64,000 nt of DNA from Bacteroidia bacterium (GCA_019695295.1 JAIBAH010000010.1:1-64000); one strand, 5' to 3'. Positions 17,186 to 28,800 are shown, counted from the first letter of the stretch. Notes: generated from the letters alone by a model not told the origin. Translations and numbers: made by a program.

Positions 17186-18721
17186 CTATAATCCGAGTAA
17201 TTCCTTTACGTCCACCAAAGCTGTTGCTTTTCGGGGAGTAGCCTCCATGACAAATTCATAAGCTGGCTCCGACAATCTCCGGATAGAATCAAAAGGAATG
17301 TTTTTGTACCGGTTACCGCTGTAAAAACCAATGCTCTGATCGGGTAATACGCTGAGTATTCGTCCTTTTCTTCCCGGCAGTAATGCTACACTTTCCCAGT
17401 CTGTTTTCGGGAGTTTGATGACTGAACGGTTATCTTCCGGTATATAATATACAACACCAGGCTGAAATCCGTTTTTCATATTTTGCGGGAAAGAAAAACT
17501 GGCTTTGGCAATCAGTGCGCCTTCTTCCTTCAGGATTTTGTCAAAATTATGGATGCCCATCTGAAATACTTCCAGACTTCTCAGTATTTTTGCTTCATTC
17601 TGAATTCTCAGTTCCTCATTGAGGATATTTGCCATTGCTTCTTCATAGTTGTTTTTCCAGAACTCAGCAGGATATACAAAAAGACTTTTTAAGGGCATTA
17701 CCGCTTCTGCATATACATCGAACAATCTCTCTCCTGAATTGATTACCAAATGATACACTCCCCTTTCCTGAGTTGGGATTACTTTGACCCCACTATTTTC
17801 AACTGAGGCCCAATCAGGAAAACGGACCCCTTCATGATACTTCCAAAGCATCATAGACGCAGGGTACTGATTCCCGCCAAATTCTACCATATCTCCACTC
17901 CACACATCATACCACTGAAATCCATAGGCTTTTGCTTTGGCTTCTACCGCACCATTTTTCCGGTTTTTATTGATTTCGGTCCAGTCGTCCTGAAACATCA
18001 CATCTAAAAGAGAAAGGTAATTCATTATGAAAAATTCTTCTCCCAGGGGGATATTAATCATTTCTTCCGAGATATCGGCCTTTACCTTCCGGATTTGAAG
18101 CAGTTCAGGGTCAGAAAGGATTTTGCTTTTACCGGTTTTTATCCAGCCCTCCCGATTCTCAGCAAAATAATACGCGTCATAACCATTTCCCCGGGTTTGA
18201 GAAGCCATTGTAACGTTTAGTTTTTTTCCTTTACTAAGTGTGAGTTCTCCCTCCTGATTTTCTGCCCTGATATCAAACATGCCCGCCGTAGAGAGATGCC
18301 GGATTTTATCCCCCAGTTTTATTTCCATGGGAATTCCGGATACAAAAATATCTGCAGCGTCATGAAACTCCCTGTATTTCAGGGTCAGGAGGTTGTTTAT
18401 GGTTTTTCCGTTTTTATCCATAAAAGCATAAGCAGGAATATCAATGGTAGTTCCGGAGGGTAAACGAAGGTGATGAGCCTTGTTGCCTTTAATCCGGAAG
18501 GAGCGGTACTTTATGTCCAGCCCGGAAACCGGAGGATGAATTTCAGCAATACTTTCTCCTATAAATATTGTATCAGGAACTATCCGACTGGTATCGGGAA
18601 CGGTGTTAGTTCGGGCTATAGCCGGCGGTTGATTGTTTTCCCTGTCAGAAAAATAATAGATAATTCCTGTAGCAGAAAACAATACAATCATGGAAATCAA
18701 TATGAAAACGGGTCTTTTCAT
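17186..18721 (-). CDS. Hypothetical membrane-anchored protein with a ZU5-like segment
   Basis: 511 residues with one N-terminal membrane segment (about 5-25, FILISMIVLFSATGIIYYF) and a long periplasmic part. Residues about 75-145 (SGTTIDIPAYAFMDKNGK... LTLKYREFHDAADIFVSGIPM) match the ZU5-like module seen in many Bacteroidota surface and OmpA-fused proteins; it usually precedes beta-rich domains. The middle contains WYDVWSGDMVEFGGNQYPASM, and the C-terminal third is helical (Glu/Lys-rich). Function unknown. The next gene upstream, on the same strand, is the 226-residue exported protein, 58 bases away. Confidence 0.75.
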   Translation of the reverse strand: MKRPVFILISMIVLFSATGIIYYFSDRENNQPPAIARTNTVPDTSRIVPDTIFIGESIAEIHPPVSGLDIKYRSFRIKGNKAHHLRLPSGTTIDIPAYAFMDKNGKTINNLLTLKYREFHDAADIFVSGIPMEIKLGDKIRHLSTAGMFDIRAENQEGELTLSKGKKLNVTMASQTRGNGYDAYYFAENREGWIKTGKSKILSDPELLQIRKVKADISEEMINIPLGEEFFIMNYLSLLDVMFQDDWTEINKNRKNGAVEAKAKAYGFQWYDVWSGDMVEFGGNQYPASMMLWKYHEGVRFPDWASVENSGVKVIPTQERGVYHLVINSGERLFDVYAEAVMPLKSLFVYPAEFWKNNYEEAMANILNEELRIQNEAKILRSLEVFQMGIHNFDKILKEEGALIAKASFSFPQNMKNGFQPGVVYYIPEDNRSVIKLPKTDWESVALLPGRKGRILSVLPDQSIGFYSGNRYKNIPFDSIRRLSEPAYEFVMEATPRKATALVDVKELLGL

Positions 18722-18779
18722 GGAATGATTGAATTAAAAGTAAAATTTATATTAAAAAAGTGCTTATTGTTTGGGGCTT

Positions 18780-19460
18780 TTATCTCGCATTCAGATAAAA
18801 GTCAAGGGCTACCTCAGCATATATATACTGAAAGGTCTCAGGAACTTTATTCCCATAGGGATAAGAAGCGATTTCCATTTGTTTTACGATTGCTTTGGAA
18901 GACTTCTGCCATCCGGTATTATATACAGTAGCATAAAATTTTACCTTTTCTTCGGTCGTAAAATCTTCGGTCTCGGGGTATTTTTCCCTTACAATTTCCA
19001 TAAAACAGGCGAGATATACCCATTGCATTTTCAAGGACTTTAGATTTTCCAGTCTTTCTTTGCGTTGTTCAGTTGTTTTTCCTTCAGGGATTAACGCGCT
19101 GTATTTTTGAGAAAGAAAAGAATTTTTCGATATTTCCATTTCTATATTTTCTGCAAATGAAGGTTTCATCTGACAATATCCGATGGAAAAATCTGCGGCC
19201 TCTGTTCCGTACTGACTATAAGCCAGTTCGAGGGCTTCGGTTTCGAAAAAATCTCTGAAGCTGGAATAACGTATCCATTCCGGAAAAACGACAGCGGTCA
19301 TCAATGCATTGTCTGTCTGATAAACATCAGCCCATGATTTACACTCCGTTTTGTGTGTCTGATAGAAATCAAGTGCCTGACTATATTCCTCCCCGAAAAT
19401 GGAGGCATACTGAGGAGGCGGAGTCATTGTAAAAAGACATAAAAAAACTAACAGATTCAT
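18780..19460 (-). CDS. Exported protein with a probable lysozyme-like (transglycosylase) fold
   Basis: 226 residues with a short hydrophobic N-terminus (MNLLVFLCLFTM) that may be a signal peptide. Residues about 55-110 read FPEWIRYSSF... AADFSIGYCQMKPSFAENIE. The Glu followed by an aromatic/serine stretch, and the GYCQMKPSFA segment, mirror the E-S-x-F and GLMQIMPSTA motifs of lysozyme-like transglycosylases. A late ATVYNTGWQKS matches the third conserved region (YNAG-type). I infer a divergent peptidoglycan lyase. It sits 58 bases upstream of the ZU5-like membrane protein and may share its transcript. Confidence 0.6.
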   Translation of the reverse strand: MNLLVFLCLFTMTPPPQYASIFGEEYSQALDFYQTHKTECKSWADVYQTDNALMTAVVFPEWIRYSSFRDFFETEALELAYSQYGTEAADFSIGYCQMKPSFAENIEMEISKNSFLSQKYSALIPEGKTTEQRKERLENLKSLKMQWVYLACFMEIVREKYPETEDFTTEEKVKFYATVYNTGWQKSSKAIVKQMEIASYPYGNKVPETFQYIYAEVALDFYLNAR

Positions 19461-19534
19461 GGCGTTTCTTTTCCTGTATAATGTAGCTCATCCGGAAAAG
19501 ATACAGGCTTTTTCAAGGTTTCTTCAAAAAAAAT

Positions 19535-19564
19535 CCCCTGCAAAATACGCTGAGATTGCAGGGG
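19535..19564 (-). terminator. Intrinsic terminator of asnS
   Basis: On the minus strand CCCCTGCA, a 14-base loop and TGCAGGGG are followed by ATTTTTTTTG. The stem is 8 bp and GC-rich, 23 bases after the asnS stop. The U run makes this a strong call. Confidence 0.8.
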
Positions 19565-19586
19565 AGAAGATATTATCGATTTTGAT

Positions 19587-21017
19587 TTAAAATTCAATTG
19601 TTTTGGCGGCTCTCGGGAATCCGATTACGTCCCGTATATTTCCCATTCCTGTAACGAAAAGCATCAAACGCTCAAATCCTAAACCGAATCCGCTGTGAGG
19701 AGCACTTCCAAAACGGCGAAGGTCTAAGTACCAGCTCATTTCATGCGCAGGGATGTGCATTTCATCCATCCGTTTCATTAATTTTTCGGTGCTGTCTTCC
19801 CTTTGAGAACCTCCAATGATTTCTCCGATTCCGGGAAACAACACGTCCATTGCTGCCACGGTTTTGCCGTCGGGATTTAATTTCATATAAAAAGCCTTGA
19901 TGTCTTTGGGATAATCCCCAACGATTACGGGTTTTTTAAAATGTTTTTCCACTAAGAAGCGTTCGTGTTCAGATTGTAAATCCTTGCCCCATTCAACTTC
20001 ATACTGGAATTTTTTCTCTTTATATTGTTTAGAATTCTGGAGAATCTGAATGGCTTCTGTATAGGAAATTCTTGCAAAATCATTTTCGGTACAAAACCGG
20101 AGGGTTTCAATAAGTCCCATTGCCCGCCGGTCATTCTGAGGCTTTTGTTTTTCTTCTTCTGCCAGTCTTTTATCCAGGAAGTCAATGTCATCCGCACAAT
20201 TTTCCAAAGCATACCGAACGAGATATTTCAGAAAATCCTCAGCGAGGTTTTTGTTGTCCTCAATTTCATTGAAAGCTACTTCCGGCTCAATCATCCAGAA
20301 TTCAGCGAGGTGACGGGTTGTGTTGGAGTTTTCGGCACGGAAAGTAGGTCCGAAAGTATATACTTTACCCAAAGCAAGTGCTGCAATCTCTCCCTGAAGC
20401 TGACCGGAAACGGTAAGATTCGTCTCTTTTCCGAAAAAATCCTGGGAAAAATCCACTTTCCCTTCTTCTGTACGGGGCGGATTATCAAGGTTAAGGGTAG
20501 TTACGCGGAACATTTCTCCTGCGCCTTCGGCGTCGCTGCCGGTAATGATAGGCGAATGAATATAAAAATACCCTCTTTCATGAAAATACTGATGAATAGC
20601 AAAAGCCATTGCATGTCTCACCCTGAAAATCGCACTGAAAGTATTGGTTCTCATCCGGAGGTGTCCGTGTGAACGCAGAAATTCAAGCGAGTGTTTTTTG
20701 GGTTGAATAGGATAGGCTTCCGGGTCGGCTTCGCCCAGGATAATGATTTCAGTGGCTTTTACTTCCACTGATTGTCCTGCGCCGGTAGAGGGAACCAAAG
20801 TGCCTTTTACAGAAAGACAAGCACCTGTTTTTATTTTATTGAGAATTTCTTCGGGAGTATTCTGGAAATCTACTACAACCTGTACATTCAGAATTGTAGA
20901 GCCGTCATTGAGTGCGATAAACTGAGTATTTCTAAAAGTCCTTACCCATCCTTTGACCAAAACGTCCTGAGAGAGGGCCTCTGTTTTTAACAAATGTTTA
21001 ATTTCTGTACGCTGCAT
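19587..21017 (-). CDS. asnS: Asparaginyl-tRNA synthetase
   Basis: A 476-residue class IIb aminoacyl-tRNA synthetase. The N-terminal OB-fold anticodon-binding domain covers about 1-100 ([22 protein letters not shown]). The class II core contains motif 2 ([22 protein letters not shown]) and motif 3 ([28 protein letters not shown]). AsnRS, rather than AspRS, is indicated by the [21 protein letters not shown] region and the total length. It is likely transcribed with the upstream DivIC-like gene or separately; a hairpin lies between the two. Confidence 0.97.
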   Translation of the reverse strand: MQRTEIKHLLKTEALSQDVLVKGWVRTFRNTQFIALNDGSTILNVQVVVDFQNTPEEILNKIKTGACLSVKGTLVPSTGAGQSVEVKATEIIILGEADPEAYPIQPKKHSLEFLRSHGHLRMRTNTFSAIFRVRHAMAFAIHQYFHERGYFYIHSPIITGSDAEGAGEMFRVTTLNLDNPPRTEEGKVDFSQDFFGKETNLTVSGQLQGEIAALALGKVYTFGPTFRAENSNTTRHLAEFWMIEPEVAFNEIEDNKNLAEDFLKYLVRYALENCADDIDFLDKRLAEEEKQKPQNDRRAMGLIETLRFCTENDFARISYTEAIQILQNSKQYKEKKFQYEVEWGKDLQSEHERFLVEKHFKKPVIVGDYPKDIKAFYMKLNPDGKTVAAMDVLFPGIGEIIGGSQREDSTEKLMKRMDEMHIPAHEMSWYLDLRRFGSAPHSGFGLGFERLMLFVTGMGNIRDVIGFPRAAKTIEF

Positions 21018-21038
21018 TTAAATTATTTAGATTAAAAA

Positions 21039-21059
21039 AAGAAACATTCTGAGTTTCTT
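21039..21059 (-). terminator. Terminator between the DivIC-like gene and asnS
   Basis: On the minus strand AAGAAAC, 7-base loop, GTTTCTT, then seven U residues. It lies 22 bases after the DivIC-like stop and 22 bases before the asnS ATG, so it could also act as an attenuator for asnS. Confidence 0.6.
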
Positions 21060-21080
21060 AATACATATTTTTATTCTTTT

Positions 21081-21395
21081 TTATTCGTCCACAATAATGA
21101 ATAAATCTTCGTTATTGCGTTTCAGCCAGTATTTTTCTCTGGCATATTTTTCCAGTTCCGAAGGGTCGGTGGTTAGTTTTTCGATTTCATAATCCGTGTC
21201 TTCAGCACCCTGAATATAAAATTGTTTATCGGCTTTGAGTCTTTCAATGGTTTTACTCATTTTAATCTGAGAGAGAATGCTGTATTTATCCAGAAAAGCA
21301 AGCCAGAAAAAAGCAATGAGAATTACGAGAATATATTTATTCTTCAGAAAACGCAATACGGGATTACGCTGTATGTATTGTTGAAATTTGTTCAT
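21081..21395 (-). CDS. Septum formation initiator family protein (DivIC/FtsB-like)
   Basis: A 104-residue bitopic membrane protein. A short cytoplasmic N-terminus (MNKFQQYIQRNPVLRFLKN) is followed by a membrane helix (about 21-36, YILVILIAFFWLAFL), a coiled coil (about 45-80), and the closing family signature EKYAREKYWLKRNNEDLFII. It is expected to act with FtsL and FtsQ in the divisome. The frame is open up to 21485, but the -7 box TATATTTG at 21420-21413 lies inside that extension, so I take the ATG at 21395. Confidence 0.88.
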   Translation of the reverse strand: MNKFQQYIQRNPVLRFLKNKYILVILIAFFWLAFLDKYSILSQIKMSKTIERLKADKQFYIQGAEDTDYEIEKLTTDPSELEKYAREKYWLKRNNEDLFIIVDE

Positions 21396-21412
21396 ACACT
21401 CGATTTTGGGTG

Positions 21413-21420
21413 CAAATATA
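21413..21420 (-). promoter_or_regulatory. Putative -7 box (TATATTTG) for the DivIC-like gene
   Basis: The minus strand reads TATATTTGCACCC, 17 bases before the ATG at 21395. It rules out the longer open-frame start. Confidence 0.55.
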
Positions 21421-21472
21421 TAAAAAACACATGAAATTTCATTAACTTCTGAGTATAAATCAGGAAAATCCT

Positions 21473-21480
21473 TAATTTTG
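21473..21480 (+). promoter_or_regulatory. Putative -7 box (TAATTTTG) for the DUF4403 gene
   Basis: TAATTTTGTAC lies 46 bases before the TTG start at 21527. The DUF4403 frame is blocked upstream by the TAA inside this box. Confidence 0.5.
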
Positions 21481-21526
21481 TACAATTCTTATTCATTTTG
21501 TAATCAATTTAATCAATTTAAAAAAA

Positions 21527-22813
21527 TTGAATATTCAAATTATACTCCCAACAGAAGACATAGAAAATAAAATAAATGCTGTATTAAAACCGGTATTGTA
21601 TCAGGGTAATGTCGCTGAATATGAAGACGTAAGGGTTGTAGTTGTAAAAAGAAGTAACTTCAGAGTACTCGTAGAGTCGGATTCTGTGCTGATTATTGCG
21701 CCTATCAGGGCGGAGTTGTTTATTGGTAAAAAAGCGTTTCTTTCCTGGATTCCCGGACTTACAAAAACGATAGAAGAAATTGATGTAGATATAAAGGTTA
21801 CTTTTGAAATCAAACCGGAAATTACTCCTCACTGGATTTTGCATACTGCGGTAAAAGGCACATTTTTCTGGGATAAAGAGCCTGTTTTTAATATTGCCGG
21901 TATTCCGTTGCCTATAAAGAGTATTCTGGAAATTGTGCTGGAGTCTCAGATTAAATCAATCAAAAAAAACATTGAGCGGTTTTTGAAAGAGGAGATTGAA
22001 ATAAAAAAGTATGTAACGCTTGCCTGGGACATCATGCAGGAGCCGTTGGAAATTTCAGAGGAATATTCCCTGAACCTGTATTTTCAGCCGGGTGCCAATC
22101 CTGTGTATGCTACGCCAATAAGATGTGGTCAGGGCCGGATCTATACAACCGTTTCTGTCCCGCTTTTCCCTGAGGGAGTGATTGGTTTTCCGCCTGTCCA
22201 TGAGCCGTTTATGGCTTTGCCTGATTTTACCCCTGTGTCACAGCTGAATGCAAAAGAAGATATTTTGCTTTCCGGTTTAATCAGTTACCGGTTTGTCGAA
22301 AAGTTTCTGAAAGATAAGATTATTGAGCAGGATAGCATTATCCGGAAGATTCATATTCTTGATGTTGTAATCTATGCAGATGAAAATGGATTGCTGCATT
22401 TCAGTAGTCATCAGGATGTATGGATTCAATGGGGTTTTCTGAAAATGAATATTCCTTTTACCGGAAAGGCTACTTTGGATATTCACCCTGACGAAAAACA
22501 ACTCATCCGGTTTACCCCTTTTATGATTGAACTGGTAGAATCGCCTCCTTTGGTAAAGTTTGTGTTTAATCTTGTAAAAGATAATATCCGTAAACTGATG
22601 ATTACTCAGCTGCAAAAAATGGCAAATGAATACTGGATTAGTTTACAAAACCTGTTAAAATCCAAACTTACTGCCTTACATATAGGACAACACGTAATTC
22701 TGAAAGCAGAGATTTTTCGGTTTGATTTAATGGAGGTGCAGGTTTTGGATGAAAGCCTGAAAGCCATTGTGAAGGGAAATGCTTCTGCCAAGATTGAGAT
22801 TGGGAATTTTTGA
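21527..22813 (+). CDS. DUF4403 family protein
   Basis: 428 residues, mostly beta-rich. It matches DUF4403 in the opening LPTEDIENKINAVL, the ITPHWILHTAVKGTFFWDKEPVFNIAGIPLPI region and the repeated I-x-K-x-I-E-R-F-L helices. The two halves look related, reminiscent of lipid-binding tubular (BPI/SMP-like) folds, which is an inference. There is no signal peptide. The start is TTG, because the frame has no ATG or GTG between the in-frame TAA at 21473 and this codon. The biochemical role is unknown. It is convergent with the 2360-residue PKD protein. Confidence 0.8.
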   Translation: MNIQIILPTEDIENKINAVLKPVLYQGNVAEYEDVRVVVVKRSNFRVLVESDSVLIIAPIRAELFIGKKAFLSWIPGLTKTIEEIDVDIKVTFEIKPEITPHWILHTAVKGTFFWDKEPVFNIAGIPLPIKSILEIVLESQIKSIKKNIERFLKEEIEIKKYVTLAWDIMQEPLEISEEYSLNLYFQPGANPVYATPIRCGQGRIYTTVSVPLFPEGVIGFPPVHEPFMALPDFTPVSQLNAKEDILLSGLISYRFVEKFLKDKIIEQDSIIRKIHILDVVIYADENGLLHFSSHQDVWIQWGFLKMNIPFTGKATLDIHPDEKQLIRFTPFMIELVESPPLVKFVFNLVKDNIRKLMITQLQKMANEYWISLQNLLKSKLTALHIGQHVILKAEIFRFDLMEVQVLDESLKAIVKGNASAKIEIGNF

Positions 22814-22835
22814 GGAATTGGGGAGGGATATAAAA

Positions 22836-22866
22836 AAAGCAGCCGGAATTTTCTGCCGGCTGCTTT
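22836..22866. terminator. Bidirectional intrinsic terminator
   Basis: AAAGCAGCCGG, a 9-base loop, CCGGCTGCTTT: an 11-bp perfect stem with A-rich sequence before and T-rich sequence after. It serves both convergent genes (DUF4403 and the giant PKD protein). Confidence 0.85.
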
Positions 22867-22891
22867 CAAATTTTATTCTTGCAAATATCCC

Positions 22892-25800
22892 CTACCGCAT
22901 CAGCGTAACGTTTCCGTTATATACCTTTGAACCGATTCTGAGAGCATAATAATATACTCCATCGCTTGCGGGCTTGCCGCTCAGGGTGAGTCCGTTCCAG
23001 GATTCCAGAGGCGTATCCGCAATAAAGTATTTTACACCCCACCGGTCATAGATTACGAGTTGGTATGATTCTGTTCCGGAATACTGAACGAGCCATTCAT
23101 CATAGAAACCATCATTGTTGGGAGAGAATACATTGGGGATAAATAAATCCGGTTGTTCCACATTATAGGTTTTAACCAGTGTATCCACACAGCCCGTTTC
23201 ATTGTAGGCAATCAGCATTACCGGATACATTCCCGGTGTGGTGAACTGATATACAGGATTTTTTTCAAGAGAAAAAACGCCTGGAGAGAATGACCAGTAC
23301 CAGTTAGTTGAATTTTGGGACAGATTGGTAAACGAAACCGTACCCGCCGGCAAAAGAATACCGGAACTGGCGGAAGGGTTGGATTCAAAATTCGCTACAG
23401 GCGATGGATAAACCACTACCGTAGCATTTACAACTTCAGAAACACAGCCTCCGTTTCCTGTAACTGTAAGAGAGACCGGATAATTTCCGGGAGTATCAAA
23501 AGTATGATATAAAGAAGGTATATTCATCACCGGAGAACCGTCATTAAAGTTCCATACATAGGAAAGCGCATTGGTTGCGTTTTGTGTAAACTGAACAGTA
23601 AGCGGAGCACAACCCGAAGCATTGGTAAAATAATAATCCGAAACCGGCTGAGGATTCACCGTGATGGCTACTGAAGCAGAATCCTTACATAAGCCTTCTG
23701 TAACCCAAAGGGTATAAATAGCAGAACTGTCCGGTGATGCCTGTGTAGTAGGGGAGGAGGGATTATCCAGTCCGTTCACTGGTGACCAGCTGTAAATTGC
23801 AGCCCCTTGTCCGCCTGAGCCATACAGGAAAGTTGTCTGATTTCCACAAAGAGTGGTTGTGTCAGCCTGAATCTGAGCGTCGGGTTTGGGGGCTACAGTA
23901 ATCGTTACAGAATCGGAGGTAGCACAATTTCCGGCTACACTGACTGTAGCGATGTAGGTTGTAGTCTGAGTGGGACTTGCCCATGGGTTCGGGATAAAAC
24001 CGGCAGTGAGAGACTCGTCCGGAGTCCAGTCATATACAATAGAGCCCGCGGGAGCTACCGGAGTTCCGTTAAAACTGAAATTCACCTGTAAATGCACTTC
24101 CTCCCCTTCACAGATTAAGGTATCCGGATTGGTAATCAGTGCCAGAGGAGTAGAACGGACATGAATCGTGACAGTATCTACATACCCTATACAAAATGGA
24201 GTAGCCACCTGAAGAATATAGTCTGAAGTAGTAGGTGGATATACATAGGTAACCGGATTATGATTGTCAGCAATATAGGAATTCGGTATCCATTCATATT
24301 CATACAACGTTCCGAACGGGTCTCCGAAGGCAAGTCCATTAATCAGAAGAGAGTCTCTCTGACAAATGTCTGTCACTACAGGCTGAACAGCAGCGGTAGG
24401 CAATGTATGTACTACTACCGATACCGTATCACTTCCATAACAGCCACCGGAACCTACCATCAGCGTGTAAGTATGGGTATAATCAGGAGAAACCAGACTT
24501 TGAGGGTCGCTGTTATCAATCACACCCGCTTCCGGAGTATCGGGGGTCCAGGAATAAGTATAGGGTCCGCCTCCGGTAGCATAGCCCAAAAACTGAACGG
24601 TATCCCCCTTACACATTTCGAGCGTTGGTCCGGCTTCAACTGTAGGCACAGGAATTACATCCACCGTTACTGTACTTGCTGTATCGAGGGGGTCACTCTG
24701 ACATCCGTAAATAGAAGTAACTACCAGTGTATAAATCGTAGTCTGAGAGGGATGAACATACGCATTGGCAAGGGTATCCTGTCCGGGGTTCATGCCAGTA
24801 GTAGGAGACCACTGAAAATGAAAGGGCCCCGGAGCCTCATTATCCTGAGCCAGACCGCCCTGAAGATTTACCCCGGGTGCGCCCGGATAATCACATAATT
24901 TCTGATCAGGGCCGGCATATACTTTGGGCCTTGGCAATTGTGCTACAATGGCAGTATCATAATTACTCAGACATCCGAATCCATCCTGAACCTGTATAAT
25001 ATAAATGGCTGAGTCCTGAGGGTTGACAAAAGGGTCTTCCACATAAGGATTGCTGATTCCTCCTGCCACCGGTATCGAAAACCAGCTGAAATTATAGGGA
25101 GGAGTACCACTGCTTGTCGTCGCATTTAACTGTACGGGGCCAAGCCCTTCACAGAAACCAATGTCTGCTCCCGCCGAAACCTGTGGGGAAGGATTTACAA
25201 ACAAGGTCTGCACCGAAGTATCAAGACATCCTTTATGATTAATCACAAGCGAAACGTTTTGAGGGCCAGGCTGAGTGAAATATACACATCCCGGATTGGT
25301 AAGCGTGGAATTTACCGGAGAAGCGGCACCGCCAAAATTCCAGTAATAAGCCTGCTGCGGATAAACCGGCTGACCCGTATAGGTGAAATTGATACAACTT
25401 CCGACACAATAGGGAACACCTGTATGCAGGAAGTTCGTAGAAGGCTCCGGTACAACTTCATAATAGACGTAGGCGGTATCACTTGTACATCCGTTCCTTA
25501 CGATATATACCCAGGCATAATATTGTCCGGGAGAATTATAGTGAATCCCCGTAGGACTGGCTGCACTCGAAAAAGCAGGAACGCCATTTGGAAATCCCCA
25601 GTAATAAGCATCTGCGGCTCCGCTACCGGTAAAGGTGAAATTAAATGAATTATTGATAAAACACTGATTGGCTACAGGCAGAATATCTGCAACGGGTTTA
25701 TCGAGCACTAAAAAGTCATGACAAGTCTGAGTAGAAGGAGGGCAGGCGGATTCTGTTACCTGAACACAAATCTGATGAATACCAGAAGTAGTCCATGACA

Positions 25801-28800
25801 AAACATATGGTCCCTGACCAGAACCGGATAGCCACACCGCCGAACCGAAATCCCATGAATAAGCTCCGTTTACAGAAGCATTTCCGGTAAATACCACCTG
25901 ATTTGCATCAAAAATACAAATACTGTCCGGAAAAGCAAAGTCAGCTGTTGGAGGAGTATATACATTCACTACAGCACTGTCAGGAAGTCCCGGACATCCG
26001 TTTTCTACGATACTCAGCGTAATATCTTTCACTCCACCGGAAAGCCAGTGAACTGTATGGGGGCCGGGTCCTGTACCGGGGGTAGCGAGTCCTCCTGCAA
26101 AATTCCAGAAGTACTGATACCCTGGATTTAAAGAGCCGGTATAAAATACCACAGAGGAGTCAGAAATACAAATATCTGTCGGTGCGACCAGAATAGAAGC
26201 CGGGGGACCATCTTTTATAAATATCGAACGGACAACCGTATCAGAAGGACATCCGGCACTTTCAACCCATAGAGAAACACTTTGAGTTCCGGAAGTGGAC
26301 CACTGAAGCGTAAAAGGACCCTGTCCTGTGCCGCCACCGGAAGCAGTACCAAAATTCCAGTGAAAAATCTGATTGGAAAAAACCTGACCGGAATAATTTA
26401 CATTGATATCCTGAAAAATACAGGCAGAGTCCGGCATTACGAAATCTGCAACCGGAATCGGATTTATGGTTATCATATCCGAAGTGGGGGGACTGACACA
26501 ACCGTGTTCCGAGACTATCAGCGATACAGGATAATTGGCAGCAAGTGGAAAAGATAAAACAATAGGGCCTTGTCCACCGGTTGGAACTGCATTTGCGAGG
26601 CCAAAATTCCAGTTGTAAATTGCTCCTGCCGTTGCGGAGCCAGTATAAGTTACCGTTGCGGTATTACCAAAACATAAAGAATCCGGTGCGCTAAAAAGGG
26701 AAGTAGGAATTGGATGTATCACAATATCCTGATAAAAAGTATCGGAACCACATCCCTGAGAAGACTCCACCCACACAGAAACGCTATGACTTCCCAGCGG
26801 AAAAGTAAGCGTATGAGGGCCTGCGGTCTGAGCACCACCGGTAGCTGCTCCAAAATCCCAGTGATAAACCGTACCGGGTGAATTCGGACCATTATAAACT
26901 GCCTGAACAGTTTGTCCTAAACATGCGCTGTCCGGAAGAGTAAAGGTAACAGCCGTCGCATTCAGTACATATACAGAATCAACAAACGGCGGACTTGTAC
27001 AGCCATTGGCCGTTACCACGAGTGATACAAGGTGATATCCGGGTGTAGCCCAGGAAACAGAATGCGGTCCCTGCACTGTTCCACCGGGAAAAGCTGTTCC
27101 GCCTGAGAAGTTCCAGTTATAGGTGGCAGAGGCCGGAGCATTTCCCAGATAAGTTGCAATTGCGTCAGCCCCCAGACAAACAGTATCCGTCAGATTGAAG
27201 TTAGCAGTAGGCAAAGGAATAACATCAATTGTATTACTAATGGGCCCGGCAGAGCAACCATTTACATCTGTCACGGATAAAGTAACGACATGCTGTCCTA
27301 ATCCCCATGTCACTGTGTGAGGTCCAATGCCTGTACCCGGATTTGCAACCCCTGAGCCAAAGTTCCACGTATAGGTCGAAACGGATGAGCCTGTGTAGGT
27401 AACCGTTGCTGTATTTCCGATACAAATGGAAGCCGGCATAGTCAAAGAAGGAACCGGAAGGGGGTTAATGAGTATAGTAGTAGTCGTAGTATCCGGTCCG
27501 GAGCAACTATTTCCCGGAGACGGATAAGCGATTAAGGTTACTGTATAAGTTCCGGCAGTACTGTAGGAATGGGTAGGAGAAGTGGCAGTTGAGGTATTTC
27601 CATCCCCGAAATTCCAGGAATAAGTGGAAGCCCCCACAGAATTATTTACAAAATTGACCGGAGCATTCACGCATGCAGAAGCAGGAGCGGTGATAGCAGA
27701 TACTACCGTTACAAAGGCAAAATCTATTTTAAAAACGCCGAGATTACAGTTGGTACTATTGTTGAAATTACTCCAGGCCCCGGGAGTCGTAGGGAATAAA
27801 TCAGAGCCTCCACAGCCCGCACATACCGCTTCATAGATAATGCCGTTAGGGTCAAAACGGGAAGTACCGCCATCCACATGTTCAGTGGTTCCGTTGCCCC
27901 CGAAATAGGTAGCATACAATAAGCCCGCTGCATTGGGTGTAAGTACAATGACATAAAAATCACTTCCGTCGGTAAAATTCTGATAGGTTGGGTTACTGAC
28001 GGGCATACTATTGGTCGTACTGACAATCCCACCCAGTCCAAACTGATTTACCTGACCGCCCCATCCTGCTACGTAAATATTCTCACAATTATCCACCAGA
28101 AAAGCAGTGGGAGAGATATTAATCTGAGATACGTTGGGTGCTCCAAAGATTGTGGACATAGAAACAGCCGACAAATTATTATCTAATTTTGCAATAAAAT
28201 GCTTTGAGCCGGGATTGGAATAAGCGGCTGCGATAACAGGGAAAGCCCCTAAGGTTTGTCCGGTTACATAGATATTTCCGCTTACGTCTTCCTGAATCAG
28301 ATAACTTTGGTCATGGGAGTTGGTTCCGATAAAGGTAGAGGCAAGTAAAGCAGTACCGGTATTATTGATTTTTGTAATAAATCCGTCAATATTCCCTCCG
28401 TTATATACAGTCTGATAGGCCCCAGGTGTAACCGGGAAATTGATACTGGTTGTTCCTCCGGTTACAAAGACATTGCCGCCATTGTCGGTTTTTAATCCGT
28501 AAGCAGCGTCCAGTAAGTTTCCGCCAAGATATGTGGACCACATCAGAGAAGAGAGATTCCCATCCATTTTTAAAACAACGCCATCCTGAAATCCACTGAG
28601 TGTGTTTTGAACGGCACCGGGCGAAACAGGGAAGTTAAACGACTGGGTACAACTTGCTATATAGACGTCATCACTTGCGTCCACAATGATTTCCCCTCTT
28701 GCGTCATCTGAATAATTATAGCTGATTACCCCGTTGGCATTATTATTGGCGTCATCCAGATTCCCTCCTACAAAGGTAGAAGCCAGCATTGTCCCCGTAG

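Noticed and set aside
24260-24898. 212-codon plus-strand frame inside the 2360-residue gene
   Set aside because: A shadow of the PKD repeats on the other strand, rich in Arg, Ile and Tyr, with no recognisable domain.
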